A stretch of 64,000 nucleotides of DNA from Latrodectus hesperus. Lineage: Eukaryota; Arthropoda; Arachnida; Araneae; Theridiidae. The notes beneath the pieces were generated by a model, which was given only the letters and a program-made list of their open reading frames with translations, had not been told where the DNA came from and ran no database searches. Location: contig CM075857.1 in the NCBI GenBank assembly GCA_037975125.1, positions 88,392,199 to 88,456,198 of the forward strand, given 5' to 3'. Numbering within the stretch: position 1 is the first letter of the stretch; each line of letters starts with the position of its first letter. Below, piece after piece: positions 1-13,200 of the stretch. The position numbers were made by a program, and so were the translations under genes.

Positions 1-480
1 TTTACAAAATTTCAACTGAAATGAATAGTTTACAATAAACTCTGAAGTCTATTGTTAAGCAATTAATGTAGCTTTTTATTTTTTAAGCTATTAAAATTTT
101 AAAAATTTGTCGAAATTCTTCAATTTGTGTATAAAGCAACAGAGCTGTTTCTTTCAATAATTTTGAAAATTATTTGATGATTTTAAAAAATAGTGTTGAC
201 TTTGAAAAGTATCGACAATAATTAAAATCAATTAATAATTAAATTGCAAATTAACGCGTTTCAAAAGCTATTTAAATCATTTATTCATTGAGTTAGCTAT
301 CATATATATATTTTTTATTTAAGAATTTTAAATATAAAAACTGCGTAGAAGTAAATTAAATTTATTGATAATAATTTTCAAAATAATAAAATAAAATTTA
401 TATTAATTGTTATTAAAAAATTATAATAGAGACTTTCAAGCAGAACATTCATAAAGAAAACTACTAGCACACGTGGGTTT
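1..480. other. AT-rich DNA, no gene seen
   Basis: Low-complexity A/T-rich sequence with stops in every frame. I see no recognisable element. Confidence 0.6.
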
Positions 481-720
481 CTTCAGCTGACAACGATTGA
501 TGGTTTTTCCCCACTGCAAGTGATTAGAATGTGATTATTGTGAGAAGGTCCAGGGTAAAACGGAAATACGCCTCATCAAGAGTTAGAGGCTTTTGTATTC
601 TTGACAAGTTCTAAAGGGGGAAAAACTTGCATTGCAGTGAAAGCCAAAACTATGTTGCCACCGCGAAGCAAAAATGAAGCACTTTCTTCACTGAACCCCA
701 GACGGTTAAGGGGTTAAATT
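465..720. other. Segment of ordinary complexity, possibly regulatory
   Basis: This stretch is visibly richer in G and C than its flanks. It contains a CACGTG E-box near 471 and CAGCTG near 485. GGTTTTTCCCCACTGCAAG near 503-521 and GGGGGAAAAACTTGCATTGC near 615-634 are similar in content. No long open frame is present. It may be a conserved non-coding element or an unrecognised repeat; this is inferred from composition only. Confidence 0.25.
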
Positions 721-1555
721 CCATACTTATCCCATGTACTCCTAAATGGAAAATCTACTTAAATGCATTGTATAATTGTTGCAAATTTATATAAGCCTTT
801 TTTTAAAGAAGTGCTTATTGAAATTATTGCTTTTGTGTAAAATAAAACAAATATTAATGACGTGGATTAACTTGATGTGATGTTATGAGTGTATTAATAT
901 CCAAATTATGCTGCTATATGAAATGTAAGGAGGGTATTAATACTTAATGTTGTGAGTTACAATCACAAATAACATTGAGTATTAACTTCTAGTTAGTTTC
1001 TTTTTCTGTGATAATGTTTATAATGTCACTGAATTTTCATTTTCTTCCAAATAGAAGAACGTGAGATCGATAAACAACTACTCTGTATTAAATCATAATG
1101 CATAATATAAAAATTGGGATGTTTTTGTCATTGAAATGTGTAGTATTCTTGTTCCATTGGTTTAAGTTCTTTATTTTATAACTCAGAAAGTAGTCGTGTA
1201 TTAGAATGGATTATTCTGTGTATGAGTTTTGAATTTGTCGCGGCACAAAATGTTTCGACAGAATCGAGAATATCTAAATGAAAATAAAAGGATATAGAGA
1301 GAGAATAATTTCAAATCTTTGAGTCAGGTCTGCATGTAGAGCCGTTAGGAGTTGATAGTGAGAAGCAACTCTTCATCTCCATTTTTCAACTTCGAAACAT
1401 TTGGAAACTTAGAACATTCTCCTCTCCGAGTTTTGTCTATACAGAAAACGTTATTAAGCAAACGCAGAAATTACATATTTAGTTTTGATAAAATTTAATT
1501 GGTCACCTTGCACTTTCAAACTGGTATCGTTAAACTTGGCTAATAAATAAGTCAT
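721..1555. other. Mostly AT-rich, no gene seen
   Basis: AT-rich DNA, with a somewhat more complex patch at about 1300-1450. No frame resembles a known family. Confidence 0.55.
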
Positions 1556-2310
1556 GTACACTGCTGGCCACCCAAATTGCAACATCACGAAAGACAAGAG
1601 ATATTAGAACAAAATTTATTTTGCAGATAAAATGTTCACTGAATATCAAACGATTAAATTTATAGACTTCTGTGAAGTGTGGTTCTTGCCAAAATAAGTG
1701 GCCAGATTAGACGCCATTGTTGGAGATCACCGCTGCCACACGGCTCGGCATTGATTCAAAGAGACTTTGGATATTCTCTTGGGGTACAGCAGACCAAACA
1801 ACTCCCGCTCGTTGCCAAAGTTGATCTGGTGTGGCAGCTGGAGATTTAATCTGGGTCAATCATTGAGCAGCCATGAACCACATGTTTTATATCGGTGAAA
1901 GATCCGGACACCGAACAGGCCAGAGTATCAATTCAATCTGGCGATTGACGAAGAACCTTTAGACAATGTGTGCCACGTGTGTTCACGCATTATTCTGTTT
2001 AAATATGGCTGTGAGTGATCCGTGAAGATAAGGAAGGACAACTGGCTCGAACACCTCGAAGATGTAACGATGGTTGTTTAAAGTACCGGCAATACGCATT
2101 AGAGGAGTGTGCGAGTGACATCTGATACCCGGTGCAAAACCATAGTGGCGGTGTATAATGCAGCTGTTCAGCATCCTCTCTCCACGGTGTCTCCAGACTC
2201 GAAAGCGACCATCGGGGTGTTGCATAAAGAAGCGTGACTCGTCAGTAAAGACAACTTCCTTCCCTTCTGCCGTTCAGATTTGGTCCGTTTGAACCAGTTT
2301 GCGAACAATT
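1556..2310 (-). mobile_element. Tc1-like DNA transposon relic, 5' truncated
   Basis: The lower-coordinate end carries CTGCTGGCCACCCAAATTGC (1561-1580), which looks like the terminal region of a Tc1-type transposon. The minus strand then reads through the C-terminal half of a DD34E transposase. The upstream half (N-terminal DNA-binding domain and other terminal repeat) is missing: similarity stops near 2300 and AT-rich DNA follows. I did not find a matching second terminal inverted repeat, so the precise borders are uncertain. This is a dead, truncated copy, unrelated at subfamily level to the relic at 7.86-8.46 kb. Confidence 0.85.
1707..2300 (-). pseudogene. Tc1-like transposase (DD34E) fragment, inactivated
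   Basis: The minus strand reads a Tc1 family transposase catalytic region. An FTDESRF-type motif has its first catalytic Asp at 2241-2243, followed by QHPDGRFRVWRHRGERML and then RIAGTLNN. The second motif, normally QDNA, reads QNNA, so the second Asp is Asn (codon 1992-1994). The third, normally SPIEN, has a TAA at the Glu codon (1887-1889). The second and third positions lie 35 codons apart, which is the DD34E spacing. Further in-frame stops fall at 1983-1985, 1959-1961 and 1860-1862. The frame ends at 1707-1709 after a conserved tail (SRVAAVISNNG). Two of three catalytic residues are lost, so the product could not cut or join DNA. Confidence 0.88.
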
Positions 2311-5250
2311 AATTCTATGATACGAAATGAATTCACAAATTGTTTAATCAAAAATTTAAGAACTTACAATGTAAGAACCAGCTTGACAATCTATAAATAT
2401 TACTTGGATAAATTTCATTACTATATTTGTCGATATTTTTGATCTTTAGCTATACACTTTCGCACCCAGAGCTCATATAATTTCTTTTAAGAAAGAGTAA
2501 TTTTTAACTTTTATTATTTCTCTAATACAAACGAAAAGATATTAACTTTTTTAAGAATGTAAAAATATTTTATGAAAATTATTTATTTTATTACGAATTA
2601 TGTATTAATGTTGCATTTTATTTTCGTATGAAATGTTGCTTAAAATTAACGTAAATTTAATTAGATTCCTTTCATTAAGAGAAAATGAATAATCCCAAGT
2701 AATAAAATATATCATGTATTTTATTGCAAAATACATCTTTTATTACATACTTCGTCTATAATATATTTCTGATTGTTTATTGGCAAATTATTAATTTTAT
2801 TAAATATTTAATGCAAACAATTTTTAGATGTATTTCAGGAATTTCAGAAAATCAAGAACTGTCTCAAATTTGAATAACTTTTTTTTTTCCAATCATCAAT
2901 GATTTATATATTAGAAATGCTTTAATAATAACGAAAATGAATTTAATTTGCTAAAAAAATTCTGAAATATGTAATCCCAGAAAATGTAGTTTAAAGACAA
3001 GTTTGTATAAGAAATGTAAAATACTAACTGTATTTTATATAGGTAACATTATAAAGATTTTAAATTTATAAAACCCATATTCATACTTTAAGATTATAAA
3101 CTCTACAATAACCTGTGTAATATTATTTCTAAATTTGTTAAATATAATGAATTTATGTATTTTTTAGAAAAATTGTGAATCAATCTTTGAAACACGTGTC
3201 ATACATTAATTCAGCTCTTCAAATATTTGTTTATGCATAATATTCGATAATAAACCAATTTCTGTCTATGTTGTTTTCTAATATCTTTGGTTTATTTTAC
3301 TTTTATTGTAATTGCATTTTCGAGAGATTCATTTCAATCATAGGAAATATTTCGTTAAACAAATTTCTGATTTCAATCATATATTTTTTTATTTAATTAA
3401 ATATTTAGATTTCATTGTATAATCATTGAATTCAAACAGTTTCATTTTTATAAAGATCCTACATATAACATATGTCTATTCCAACAGATTTCATGAAGCT
3501 ACCAACAGATATTTAACAAAAATAAATTCATTCACAACATTCAAATCACAATCATCAATTTATGGTAATAATCACACTCCTCACTATAAAACATAAAATA
3601 ATTTAAATGTTATGCCAAACAAATTTATAAATCTTAGATGCTTTTTTGTATGTTTTACGTTTATATTCTATAAGTCAATTTAAGAATAAAATCTTTAGAA
3701 ATCATATTATTGTGTGAAGAATAAACTTTCTCATAAACATTACAGTAACATTTTTCGAAAAATTTAATTAAACATCAATACACATATATTTATTCCCATG
3801 TTTTATTCAAGACATTTACAGTTATTCATACTTCTTTACTTTTTATACGGAAAGTGTGATAGGCGTTCTTAATAAATATATTCAATTTGCTGAGAAAGTC
3901 TGAATTTTCTAAGAGATCTAATTAAATATTTGTACTACTGAATTACAGTTATATCACTTATTTTATGAATGAAGTTGATTGTGAAAGCTTCCATCCTAAC
4001 ATGTAATTTAAAATAAATATCTAGAAATATTTGAACTTTCTTTTAATGTACTAGATATTCTCTTTTAATGTACTAGTTTTTCTATGTACTATATATATAA
4101 AAAATCTATAGTAGTAAATTACATTCCTAGTTATGTTCCCAAATTAGCATCTAAATAGAGTTTTTTTTCACTAATAAAACAACATTTACAGCAGTCGCTT
4201 ATTTTTACGAATCTCTAGTTTATGAAAACTCCCGTTTCTACGAACTAGTGGCTAGCCCCTATCCTGACACCATAGATAAATGAAAATTGTAACACCTATT
4301 TATAAACCAAAATTTTGAAAACCCTCTTTTTGCTAACTTTTGTTTCAATAAAAATTTTTTCATCTTCGTTTTTAATGCTTTTTAGACAAGATATTTTTTC
4401 AATGTTTTTATTTGATTTCGTTTTTATATAACTTTTGAGGACTTCGTTTATTCTTGAACAAAGAAGCAACGCGTGCATTCATTCCAGAGTAGGGACAGCA
4501 GTCGAATATATATGGATATTAGACATATCATGGAAAAGGACTGTGGTGCTGAATTCAATTCTTATCCTTCCCGTGAGTAAGAACATAGAATTGGAGAAAG
4601 CTCTTCTACATTTACCGTACGTTTGAGCATAAAAGGAGAAAAATTCTAAAAGTTTGAGTTCAGTTGTTCTTTGGTTGTTTTCGCTTCATTTGAACAACAC
4701 AGTTTATGAAGTATCGTTTGTCAAGAAGGATATGGAGACGGTTCCATTGAGGATTTGTTATAAATAATTGTTCATTAAACTGAATGAATGAATATTAAAT
4801 TTAAAGAAAATTGTTTTATTTGTTGAAGTAAAAACGAAATTCGAAAGTACGAAAAAATATAAATTGAGGCAAAATTGGCAAAAAAATGAAATTCAAAAAC
4901 ACAGACTCATACTAATTTTAAAAATTTAGATAAAATCCTTGAAAATGCAAACAGTACCAGTAAAAGGACTCTACATAGAAAATATAGAACAAAGACAAAA
5001 AATCCTAAATCGGAAATAATTATACTTGCTTGGCTGAGATAAATGAGTGAAATGAACACATTATTATATGTGGTCTTGTCATTAAAGAGAAATTCTGCTT
5101 TACTATGAAAATGAACATAAAATATTTCAAGGCATCAAATGGTTAGCTTCAAAAATTTAAAAGCAAAAATGTTTTGAGGTTTTGAAAAATGTGTGGGAAA
5201 GTGGATTTTCAGCTTTTTATCATTTAATAAACGATAAAACAGATACCGAT
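2311..5250. other. AT-rich intergenic DNA, no gene seen
   Basis: A/T-rich throughout. A short direct repeat of TCTTTTAATGTACTAG occurs twice at about 4039-4078. Sequence at 4180-4720 is somewhat more complex, and short frames of about 60 codons exist there on both strands, but they overlap each other and match nothing I recognise. Confidence 0.5.
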
Positions 5251-5254
5251 ACGA

Positions 5255-5430
5255 TAAACAGAGTCGATAAAACAGAGTACCAAGCATTCTTCGGAACTAA
5301 ATACGGGGAGTTTCGCGTTAGTCCGACTGCCTAACCGAGAGATGCTTCACACCCCAAGGCTTTCATCTAGAAAACTGTTACAGACACTGTATGCCTTGGG
5401 CTCATGGGGATTGACGCGCCACAGAGTATA
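5255..5430 (+). repeat. SINE 3' fragment, same family as the copy at 28.65 kb
   Basis: The segment aligns by eye with the 3' half of the complete SINE at 28652-28932. Shared landmarks are GAGTACCAAGCAT, GGAACTAAA, GCCTAACC versus ACCTAAC, ATGCTTC(A/G)CACCC, the ACTGT(TA)TGCCTTGG region, and the final CGCCACAGAG versus TGCCATGGAG. The tRNA-like head is absent, so the copy is 5' truncated or eroded. Divergence is much greater than would be expected of a recent insertion. Confidence 0.75.
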
Positions 5431-7857
5431 GTGTCCGAAAGTGGAATCAATAAAATGAATGTAAATGTCTCAAGTATCAATCCTATTTTGTATGTATTTC
5501 TTATAGTGTATTCTAAATAATTCTTTCTAACTGTATTTTATTTACAAAGAAGAAATAGTTTGGTAAAAAAATATTTTTAATAACCTAATACATTATTTTT
5601 TTATTTCATGAACATTAAATTTTAATTTGTTTACCAGTCCCCACGAGTACTATTGTATATCTAAATGTTTTTATCCATCTGAGAAATCAAAATAGAATGC
5701 AGAAGTTTGTTTTTTTATTCTAGAGAAAAAAATTAACGAGATGGAAATGCCTGATAATATTGTTCCTTCTAAATGATCAATTTTAAGATATGCATCAAGT
5801 AAATAAAAAGCAAATAGTATAAGAAAAATTCATATATATAAAAGCAAGATAGTAACATTCATAAATTTTATTGATATTGTTTTAAAATCATAAATCAGAA
5901 TCAATAATTATGAAAAATGGGTTAATATTTAATTCAAGTTATTGCCTTGGAAAGCCATTTTAAATCGGTTGAATGAAATTTAATCTCCATACTAAAAAAG
6001 CTGAAAAAGTCATTTTAGAATAAACACAGTTAAGGGATTTTAAATTTTATTTAAGAATGGGCAATTCTAAATAAAAATTAATAGAGACGAAGAATATTTT
6101 ATTTTTATTCAGAGAATTTCAATCTTATCTTGGATGTTCTTACAACTTTTATTACATGATGGACGATATAAAGTATGATTGCAATTTGTGAAGATACTAT
6201 ATTATATTCAAACAAACATTTATGAGACAGAAAAGAAAATTAAACATTACCATTGATCTTGATGTAACCTGCCAAAATAATGCAAAATTATAAAGTTTTA
6301 AAGCGAATTTTAATATTAATAAACACGTCATTTCTAAAATATAATGAATTTGAACTTCAAATTTGTCTAAATGTACAAAAACTTTAAATGTAATTATCTT
6401 TTTTTGATTTTTTACGCAAATTAATCAATTAATTTTTTTTGAAAAAATAAGAATGCTACTGGACATAAATAAAATATAGAAAATTTAAAAACATAGTATA
6501 ACATGAAAAATGTTGGAAATTTTATTCTAGGTACATGTATATATATTGTGGATATACTTTTTTAAATAGAAATAAATTTGCTCGCAAATAACAATATACC
6601 TATAATTCATATATAATACATAACTTTTTCCACATTTAAGTTTTAAAAAATACACATTATTTTATTATAATTTGTGTTTATTTAACAGATACAGATTTAA
6701 ATTATTCGAAATAATATAATTCTGTTTGATTCTACATTAGAAAACATATGCAAAAACGTTTCACACTTTTCATTTGAATATCATGTGTCTCAAAATTTTC
6801 ACTTATTTTTGAAAATTTATTTTTTATTGTTATAAAAAATTTCCTATATAATTGACTTAGTTTTTTTGATACATTCATTTATTTTAAGTAATAATTCCCC
6901 CTGAATTTGAAAACATTTGTAGTGATATATATCCAAGTGATATTTAAATTTAATTGAAACTGATAACAACATAAATTCTTAATTTCTATATATATATATA
7001 TATATGTTGAGATTGAATTCCAAACTCATTTTAATGACATATAGGATAAAAAAATGGATTTCTTAAATAAATTGGTTTATTGATATTCTTAAAATTACTG
7101 TAAAAGCTATAAAAATATAATGTTTTAGTAATTAGATAGAATCTATAAAATTTCCATCAATTTGAATACCAAAAGAAAACAAATTAGGCCTTAACTTTTA
7201 TTCTCGTAAATCATAAATATCATAATAAATCTTGTCAAACACTTGTAAGGGAAGGTATGCTTTTATAGAAATGTAAAGTGTAGTTTTTAAGCATTGCATG
7301 CTTTGAAATCACTGAACACTTTGTAAGAAACTTAAAAATGCTGCTTAATGTTTGAATTTAGTAACATTTTTTTCTTGCGTTCAATATTAATTTATTGCAG
7401 GTTGAAATTTGTTTTGCAATTAATTTTTATCCCAATTAATCTTGACAATTCAGTTCTATACCTATTTAAGGCAAATTATAAAAAAAGTTCAGATCAATCA
7501 CTGGTAGGAAAATAAAAAAAATCTAAAAATAAATGACGCGATTTTCTTTTTTAGTAATTAGCAGTAACTATAAGACTGTGAAAACTAGAAAAACTCCCTA
7601 CTTAACTATTCCATAACATTCCTATTATAAGCAATATACGAGAGCTTTGAAAAATGTAACTAAAAATAAACATAAAATACCACTTATTTAAAATATTAAT
7701 TAATTCTTCTACGAAAACAAAGTTACATTAATTGAAATTCATATCTGATAATTAAATAAAATTTGTAAATTAGAAAATGTATTTCTTTTTCTAGGGCACA
7801 AATGAAAAATAAAATTTTGAGAATAATTTCTGTGTGTTTAGACGTGCTTGCAAATTT
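5431..7857. other. AT-rich intergenic DNA
   Basis: Low-complexity A/T-rich sequence, with a short (TA)n run at about 6987-7004. No gene or recognisable element is visible. Confidence 0.6.
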
Positions 7858-8460
7858 ATACACTGATGTTCAAGATTAAGACAATTTTCAGATTTGGTCA
7901 ATTATCATCAGAGCTACTGAACCAATTTTAATGAAATTTGATATGTGCACATATTTGATACATCCCAATACAAGCAACCATGCAAAAGTTATAGTAGACA
8001 TGCATGATCATGCAGAATACTTTATTTGAGTCGGCAGGCATGCAACAGCGGTTGCAGAATAGAATAAAAATGGGTTAATATGGTGTACAGTCCCCTCTTA
8101 CAGATGCACCAGCATCGCAGCGTGATTTCATACTTAAAAAAGGCATTTAATGATTTCATTTGTCAATTAGTCCTATTCATACAGCAACGTTGTTTATGAC
8201 CCTGTATAGTTCTCAGAAAGGTGTTGTGAGTTTCAATTGCATATACTAGAATGTCCCAGATATACCTTATAGGGTTGAATCCCGGTGATGTGTTTGACCA
8301 ATTCAGCTTGCTAATATCCTCACTTTCTAGAAGTTCATCGACAAGAAAATCTATTTGTGGCTTCATGTTATGGTCCATAAAAATGAACTCAGCGCTTGCT
8401 GTGTCCCTGTAGACGTTAGAAATATTTAAATGCTTAGAACTTCTTATAGACATTTAGAAA
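7858..8460 (-). mobile_element. Second Tc1-like transposon relic
   Basis: A minus-strand transposase remnant (8075-8453) is followed by an AT-rich 3' region ending near CACTGATGTTCAAGATTAAG (7861-7880), which I take to be close to the element's end. The transposase differs from the copy at 1.7-2.3 kb, so two separate Tc1-like lineages were once active. The upstream part of the coding region, beyond about 8453, is not recognisable. Target TA bases and terminal repeats cannot be assigned confidently. Confidence 0.75.
8075..8453 (-). pseudogene. Tc1-like transposase C-terminal half, inactivated
   Basis: The minus-strand frame starting at 8453 contains FIFMDHNMKPQ, corresponding to the FxxMDDNARPH motif of Tc1-like transposases. 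It continues with LLESEDISKLNWSNTSPGF and NPIRYIWDIL, the equivalent of SPDLNPIEHVWD. The last catalytic Glu is Arg, the usual D-L of SPDLNP is G-F, and one Asp of the MDDN motif is His. A stop at 8163-8165 ends this frame. A shifted frame then reads MKSRCDAGASVRGDCTPY and stops at 8075-8077, matching the usual transposase C-terminus (family recalled, not searched). A frameshift plus loss of the catalytic Glu make it non-functional. Confidence 0.85.
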
Positions 8461-8569
8461 AGTACTATGCTTATAAAACTGTTAGGAAAATACAGTAACT
8501 CAATGCAAAAGAAAACAAATTTTACGAAGTAAAAGCTCACAAAAGAAAATCTGCGTTTCTAAGCACTTA

Positions 8570-9162
8570 GTTCTCCATACCAGCTTACCCAAGTCTTTTT
8601 TCAAAACCACTACCAAAAAGAAGATTATCACAGAATGGAACTCAGGTGTCCTAATTGTAAGTGGACAAAATCTTTTTTCCCTTCAGTTCCCTGCAGAATT
8701 AAGAACTACTGGTTATATACTGACTTTAAAATTACGCAATTCCTCACTGGATGTGGGAAATTCAACAGCCACCTACACCGTTTCCACATTAAAAACAGTG
8801 AGGTGTGCATGTGCAACTCTGGGAGTGACAACCCTTCACACATTCTTCTTGAATGCCCATCTGTTTCAGAAGAAAGGAACGAGCTTTGTAAAGACTTAAA
8901 TAATAGGTGGCCCCCGATTATGGTGGACCTAGTTAAGAAAGAGAATTTTGAATTTTTTATAAAATTTATCCATGCTGTTATCTAACTCTTTTTTCACTTT
9001 TATATCTCTTTTTTTCTCTCTGCCTTCTTTCATTATTATTTTTTTTCATCTCATGATTTATTTGGATTTGTTTTGTAGTACATTTGTTGTACATTGGGTC
9101 TGTGTGGTATTCCTTGGTGCACAGGGAGATAGTTTTGTTTTCCCAAATAAAAAAAGCACTTA
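8570..9162 (+). pseudogene. Non-LTR retrotransposon (LINE) 3' end: ORF2 tail plus 3' UTR
   Basis: The plus frame from 8635 to its stop at 8983-8985 is a typical C-terminus of an arthropod LINE pol. It contains FFPSVPCRIKNYW, then QFLTGCGKFNSHLHRFHI, then a CCHC-type knuckle (C-M-C-N ... PSHILLEC), and ends near FEFFIKFIHAVI. This is the region after RNase H in Jockey/I-like elements. A further stretch upstream (about 8570-8660) reads LINE-like only after a frame change. The sequence from 8986 to 9162 is T-rich, carries GTACATTGGG and ends in an A-rich run, consistent with the element's 3' UTR. It is heavily 5' truncated, as is usual for LINE copies, and not functional. Confidence 0.83.
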
Positions 9163-9780
9163 GTTACAGAAATTAAATTAAAATGCTTACTAAAATGTAG
9201 CAATTAATATGCTACTCGTTTAATGTAACATTTTTTGTTGCTTCTGATAACGCTATACAAAATTACTCCTAAAATGCTATTTACTTTTTATTTGATTTTT
9301 CAATCATTCACTGCTACTATCTGCTAGATTAACAAATATGAGAGGATGTTGTTTTAGATCGTTTAATTGAACAAAAATATTTATTCCTCAGTTCAAGATG
9401 TGGGAAAAGAAAATATTATTGTATTTGACGTGAATATAAACTACTTCTATAATAATAAACACATTTGTATTTATAATTTTTGTGACATCACATCGTACTA
9501 AGAGAAATCGCTATTAGCACTAAATAACGCAAACTAGATTTCTTTTCTATGTTTCTATGTGAATTAATTTCAATCAACATTGGATTAAAGGGAATCATGA
9601 GCAAAAACTAGAACGGAGAGCTCTGGATTCTATCGGAGCGCCGTAGTTCAATTATATATCTCAAAATTTGTGCCCAAATTGATGATAAAGACACTTTATC
9701 TATCTCACAGTAACTAAAGCTATTTTCTCACCAGCACAAAATACATTTTAAATGAATCCCATCCCTTATTAATATCTAAA
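9163..9780. other. AT-rich DNA, no gene seen
   Basis: A/T-rich except for a more complex patch around 9590-9660. I recognise nothing in it. Confidence 0.5.
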
Positions 9781-9789
9781 GAAATGAAC

Positions 9790-10235
9790 TAGCCTACCTT
9801 CTTGCAAAAGAGGGACTAAAATATCCAGTCCCTTTCAACCACAACTCACTTATTTACAATTATTCTGAATGCAAAAGGCTCAAAACAAATAAAAATGGTT
9901 AATACCTCTTCTTCACCACTGTTGTAAAGGCAAAAAACAGGACTTTTCCTATCGCTCTCTTGTGTTAGGCAGACCAACACATGTCTGTCCCGACTACTCA
10001 ATGGGCACTTGAGAGATCTCCCAAATTCTGGGGACAATAAGAGGTTTCCTTTTTGCTCTAAATGCATCAGAATGAACAGATATCAACTAAACACATCTTG
10101 GTATGCTTTGGACTAGACCAGGAAGATATCCATAATTTATCAGTTTTTGTCCCGAACTTCATTAATGCCAACGTTTCATTGATCTGAACTGACTCCATCA
10201 CAGCAGATGGGAGGTTAGAAACAATAACATCAAAA
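9790..10235 (+). pseudogene. LINE ORF2 C-terminal fragment (distinct family)
   Basis: From 9985 the plus strand reads LSRLLNGHLRDL, then NKRFPFCSKC. This is the region where arthropod LINE pol proteins have a GHL(R/K) stretch followed by the first half of a zinc knuckle. After a frame change near 10080 the next frame gives ISTKHILVCFGLDQEDIHN, which supplies the H-x3-C half and the following acidic helix. A stop follows a FINANVSLI-like stretch near 10185. The broken frame shows this is a relic. Its spacing and residues differ from the LINE tail at 8.6 kb, so it represents another family. The 5' limit is uncertain. Confidence 0.75.
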
Positions 10236-13200
10236 GAAAAATAGTAAAAAAAATAATTTCAACTCTAAATGAAAGTAAAGGAAATTTAGTTCCATCTTTT
10301 TGATGCATTGATGAGCTTTGCAGTAATCATCAATTCTACTTTCTGTGAATAATTAAATTTGTGATAATGGTGAGATAAAAGCATATTTTGTTTCTTTGTT
10401 CTATAATGATAAGAAGAAAACTATTTCAGCTTAAATGCACAGAAAAAACAATATCATAATGGAATTATATTATTTTAAAGCACCAATAATAAAATATTAA
10501 TAATTATGTCAGAATAATTTTTTTACAATATAAAAAAATAATGGCATACATTTTACAATTAATTTAACTAGTTAAAGAAGCAATAGTTTAATGTCAATAT
10601 ATTTGATTACATGGTTTACTTTAAGTAGTTTTGTTTACATTTCAATTTTGATGCCAGCTTCTTTGACAGAAAATGTGACATAGATAAGATAAAAGGAGAA
10701 GTTTTCCAATCATCTTTGTGTTATGAATATATGTGAGCTTTCATTCCTCCCCACTTCATACAGAACCCATCTTGAATCATCATAATCGCAGTCCTTTATC
10801 TTGTTTCGCATCTATAGTCGATTTCTTATTATGGGTAACATATCTCTTCCACTAGGATGCATTTACTCTACAAATCACCCTCGAATATTTTACCGATAGG
10901 CAAGTAATCATCACGATTTTTGATTGGATGCTGTGGTATATCTTGTTTTTAATTAATATTAAGATAATTATCTACTCAAAATTTGAAAAATAAATTAAAT
11001 GAATGAGTTTTTCCCTATTAATTAAACTGCTATTTTCCTTTTTATATGTTAAAATTGTTTTTTTTTATTTAATATATTTATTAAAAGATCTAAAAAGAAT
11101 TATTCTTTGGAAGCAATCAATAGTCAACTCTCTTACATATGTTTTTTAATAATTGGTATGTCTTGAAAGTAAAGAAAAAACTATAATATAATCATTCCCA
11201 ATATGAATTTCATATGATTAAGATTTCAAGATGTAAAGGAAATTTAAAAAAAAAATTAAATAATAAAAATGAGTTTTAACCTTTGAATAAGTTATAAAAA
11301 GTCTTTAAATATATTAGTGGATTATATTCGAACAATTTTAATGATGCAATAAAAAATAAATATGCTAAATACTTGATTAACATAATTTCATAAATATTTA
11401 GAAACCGCAAAGCCATTGTTCAGACATCATGTTAAATATACTTCACTTGACATCAATAGTTAAATTATTTTCACAGAAATGTCTTTAATTCAAATATTTT
11501 GTGAAATTTGTCTAAGGTACTATGTAATGGAAGAATTAAAAAATCAATGTTGTACAATAATAAAATCTTTTATTTAAAAGAAACATAGTTAGAAAATATT
11601 GCATGACGAATTATTACTATCATACAATATGCATTTTTATTGATATCATCTCCAGTGCAGAGTTAAAAGAAGTTTTATTTAAAAGAATAAGATTGAATTC
11701 ATTAGAACACAAGTCTTTTTTAAATTTAACATTTGTAAAATTTTCCATCTAATTGCTAGAAACAACCTGTGCAAAAGTTATCAAATTTATACAATAGAAA
11801 AACATTTCATTTCATTTGTAGGACAATGCATGGTTCAATTACTTGAGATATTTCTTTCTTTTTATATAAGCCTATGAATTCAAGAACCTGCAAAAAATGG
11901 TAAAGTAAAAAATCGAAATCAAGTAAAGTTACATAAACAAACTTAAATAGTTTTATTTTCAATAATAATTAATTTTTTCACTGAAAAAATACTTATCTTT
12001 CCCTGCCTTAAAAACCTTCAAATTTAGTGATTGTCTTACAAACTTTCATTAACACACGTCTAATTAGGAAAATTAACCGATTCAAAACTTTCATTTTTAA
12101 ATTTTAAACATTGTAAAACCTCTGTTTGATTTTGAAAAAAAAATTCTGAAGAAACATAAAATTTTGAGAAAAAAGGTATTTGTAGTTAAGAGTGTATATT
12201 CAGATTTGAAAATTCTGCATTAAATGTATACGAAATATAGGAACTCGATGTTTTTATACTCTCACTATATTAAAATATTGGTAATGTGTCCGGTGGTTGT
12301 AGGTTTAATCAAAACAGCCTTTAGTGTAATAATAATTTAATTATTCAAAGTTAAGTTACACACAATAACAAACAGGAACACTAAATTAAAAGGATGATTA
12401 AAACACATCTGAACAGTTCGAAATCAAAAGCCTAACTAACTGTCTTTCCTTCTCCTCGCTAGGGGCGCTCTCGAAAAGGAAGAGAAAGTGTGCAGTGTCA
12501 CAGAAAAGTACTCGAAATGGAGCTATAAAACAAGGTATCAAGTCACAAATTAAAATTTATTTAATCTCTTCTAAAATGCTCCCCTAAATCAGTTGTTTCT
12601 GCTGCTATATTTTTCCAGTCCTCAAGACATGACTTAAAATTATTTTTGTGAATTTTTCGAGAATTTTACTTTTATCTAATTAAGAACTGAAAACGATAAA
12701 ATGAAGAAATGATTTTAATCCCAAAAACAAGAGACTGTCATGTGATGACATATAATGTGAATGTAGTGTTTTTGGAATCATTATTGTTGAATGTTTCGCA
12801 AAAATTGATAAATAATAACTGGATCGTAAAGAAGGTAAAAAAATCAAGTTTCATCATAAGTAGTGCAAAACGGCAGCAAATAATTAGCTTCATAAAGGAA
12901 TTTACCTGGCAATCATTTCTCGATCCAATAAAACATTAATTTGTTTCTTCAAAAGAAATTCAGTTTTTAAAACAGCAAGAAATGCGAAGAGTAGCATCTC
13001 TTTAATTTTTTTTCAAATATGCTTCATGTAAATCAAATTACACAGGAATTTATTCAATAATATTTCTCGTTCTTAAATGATGATCATCCAGTATCAATAT
13101 AACTGATTTAACAGTCATTCATTAATTTTTATATGAATCGGATATTATTTTCAGAAAGCTTATTATTTCCAGTATTTGTTAGCTTTTTTATATTAATCAA

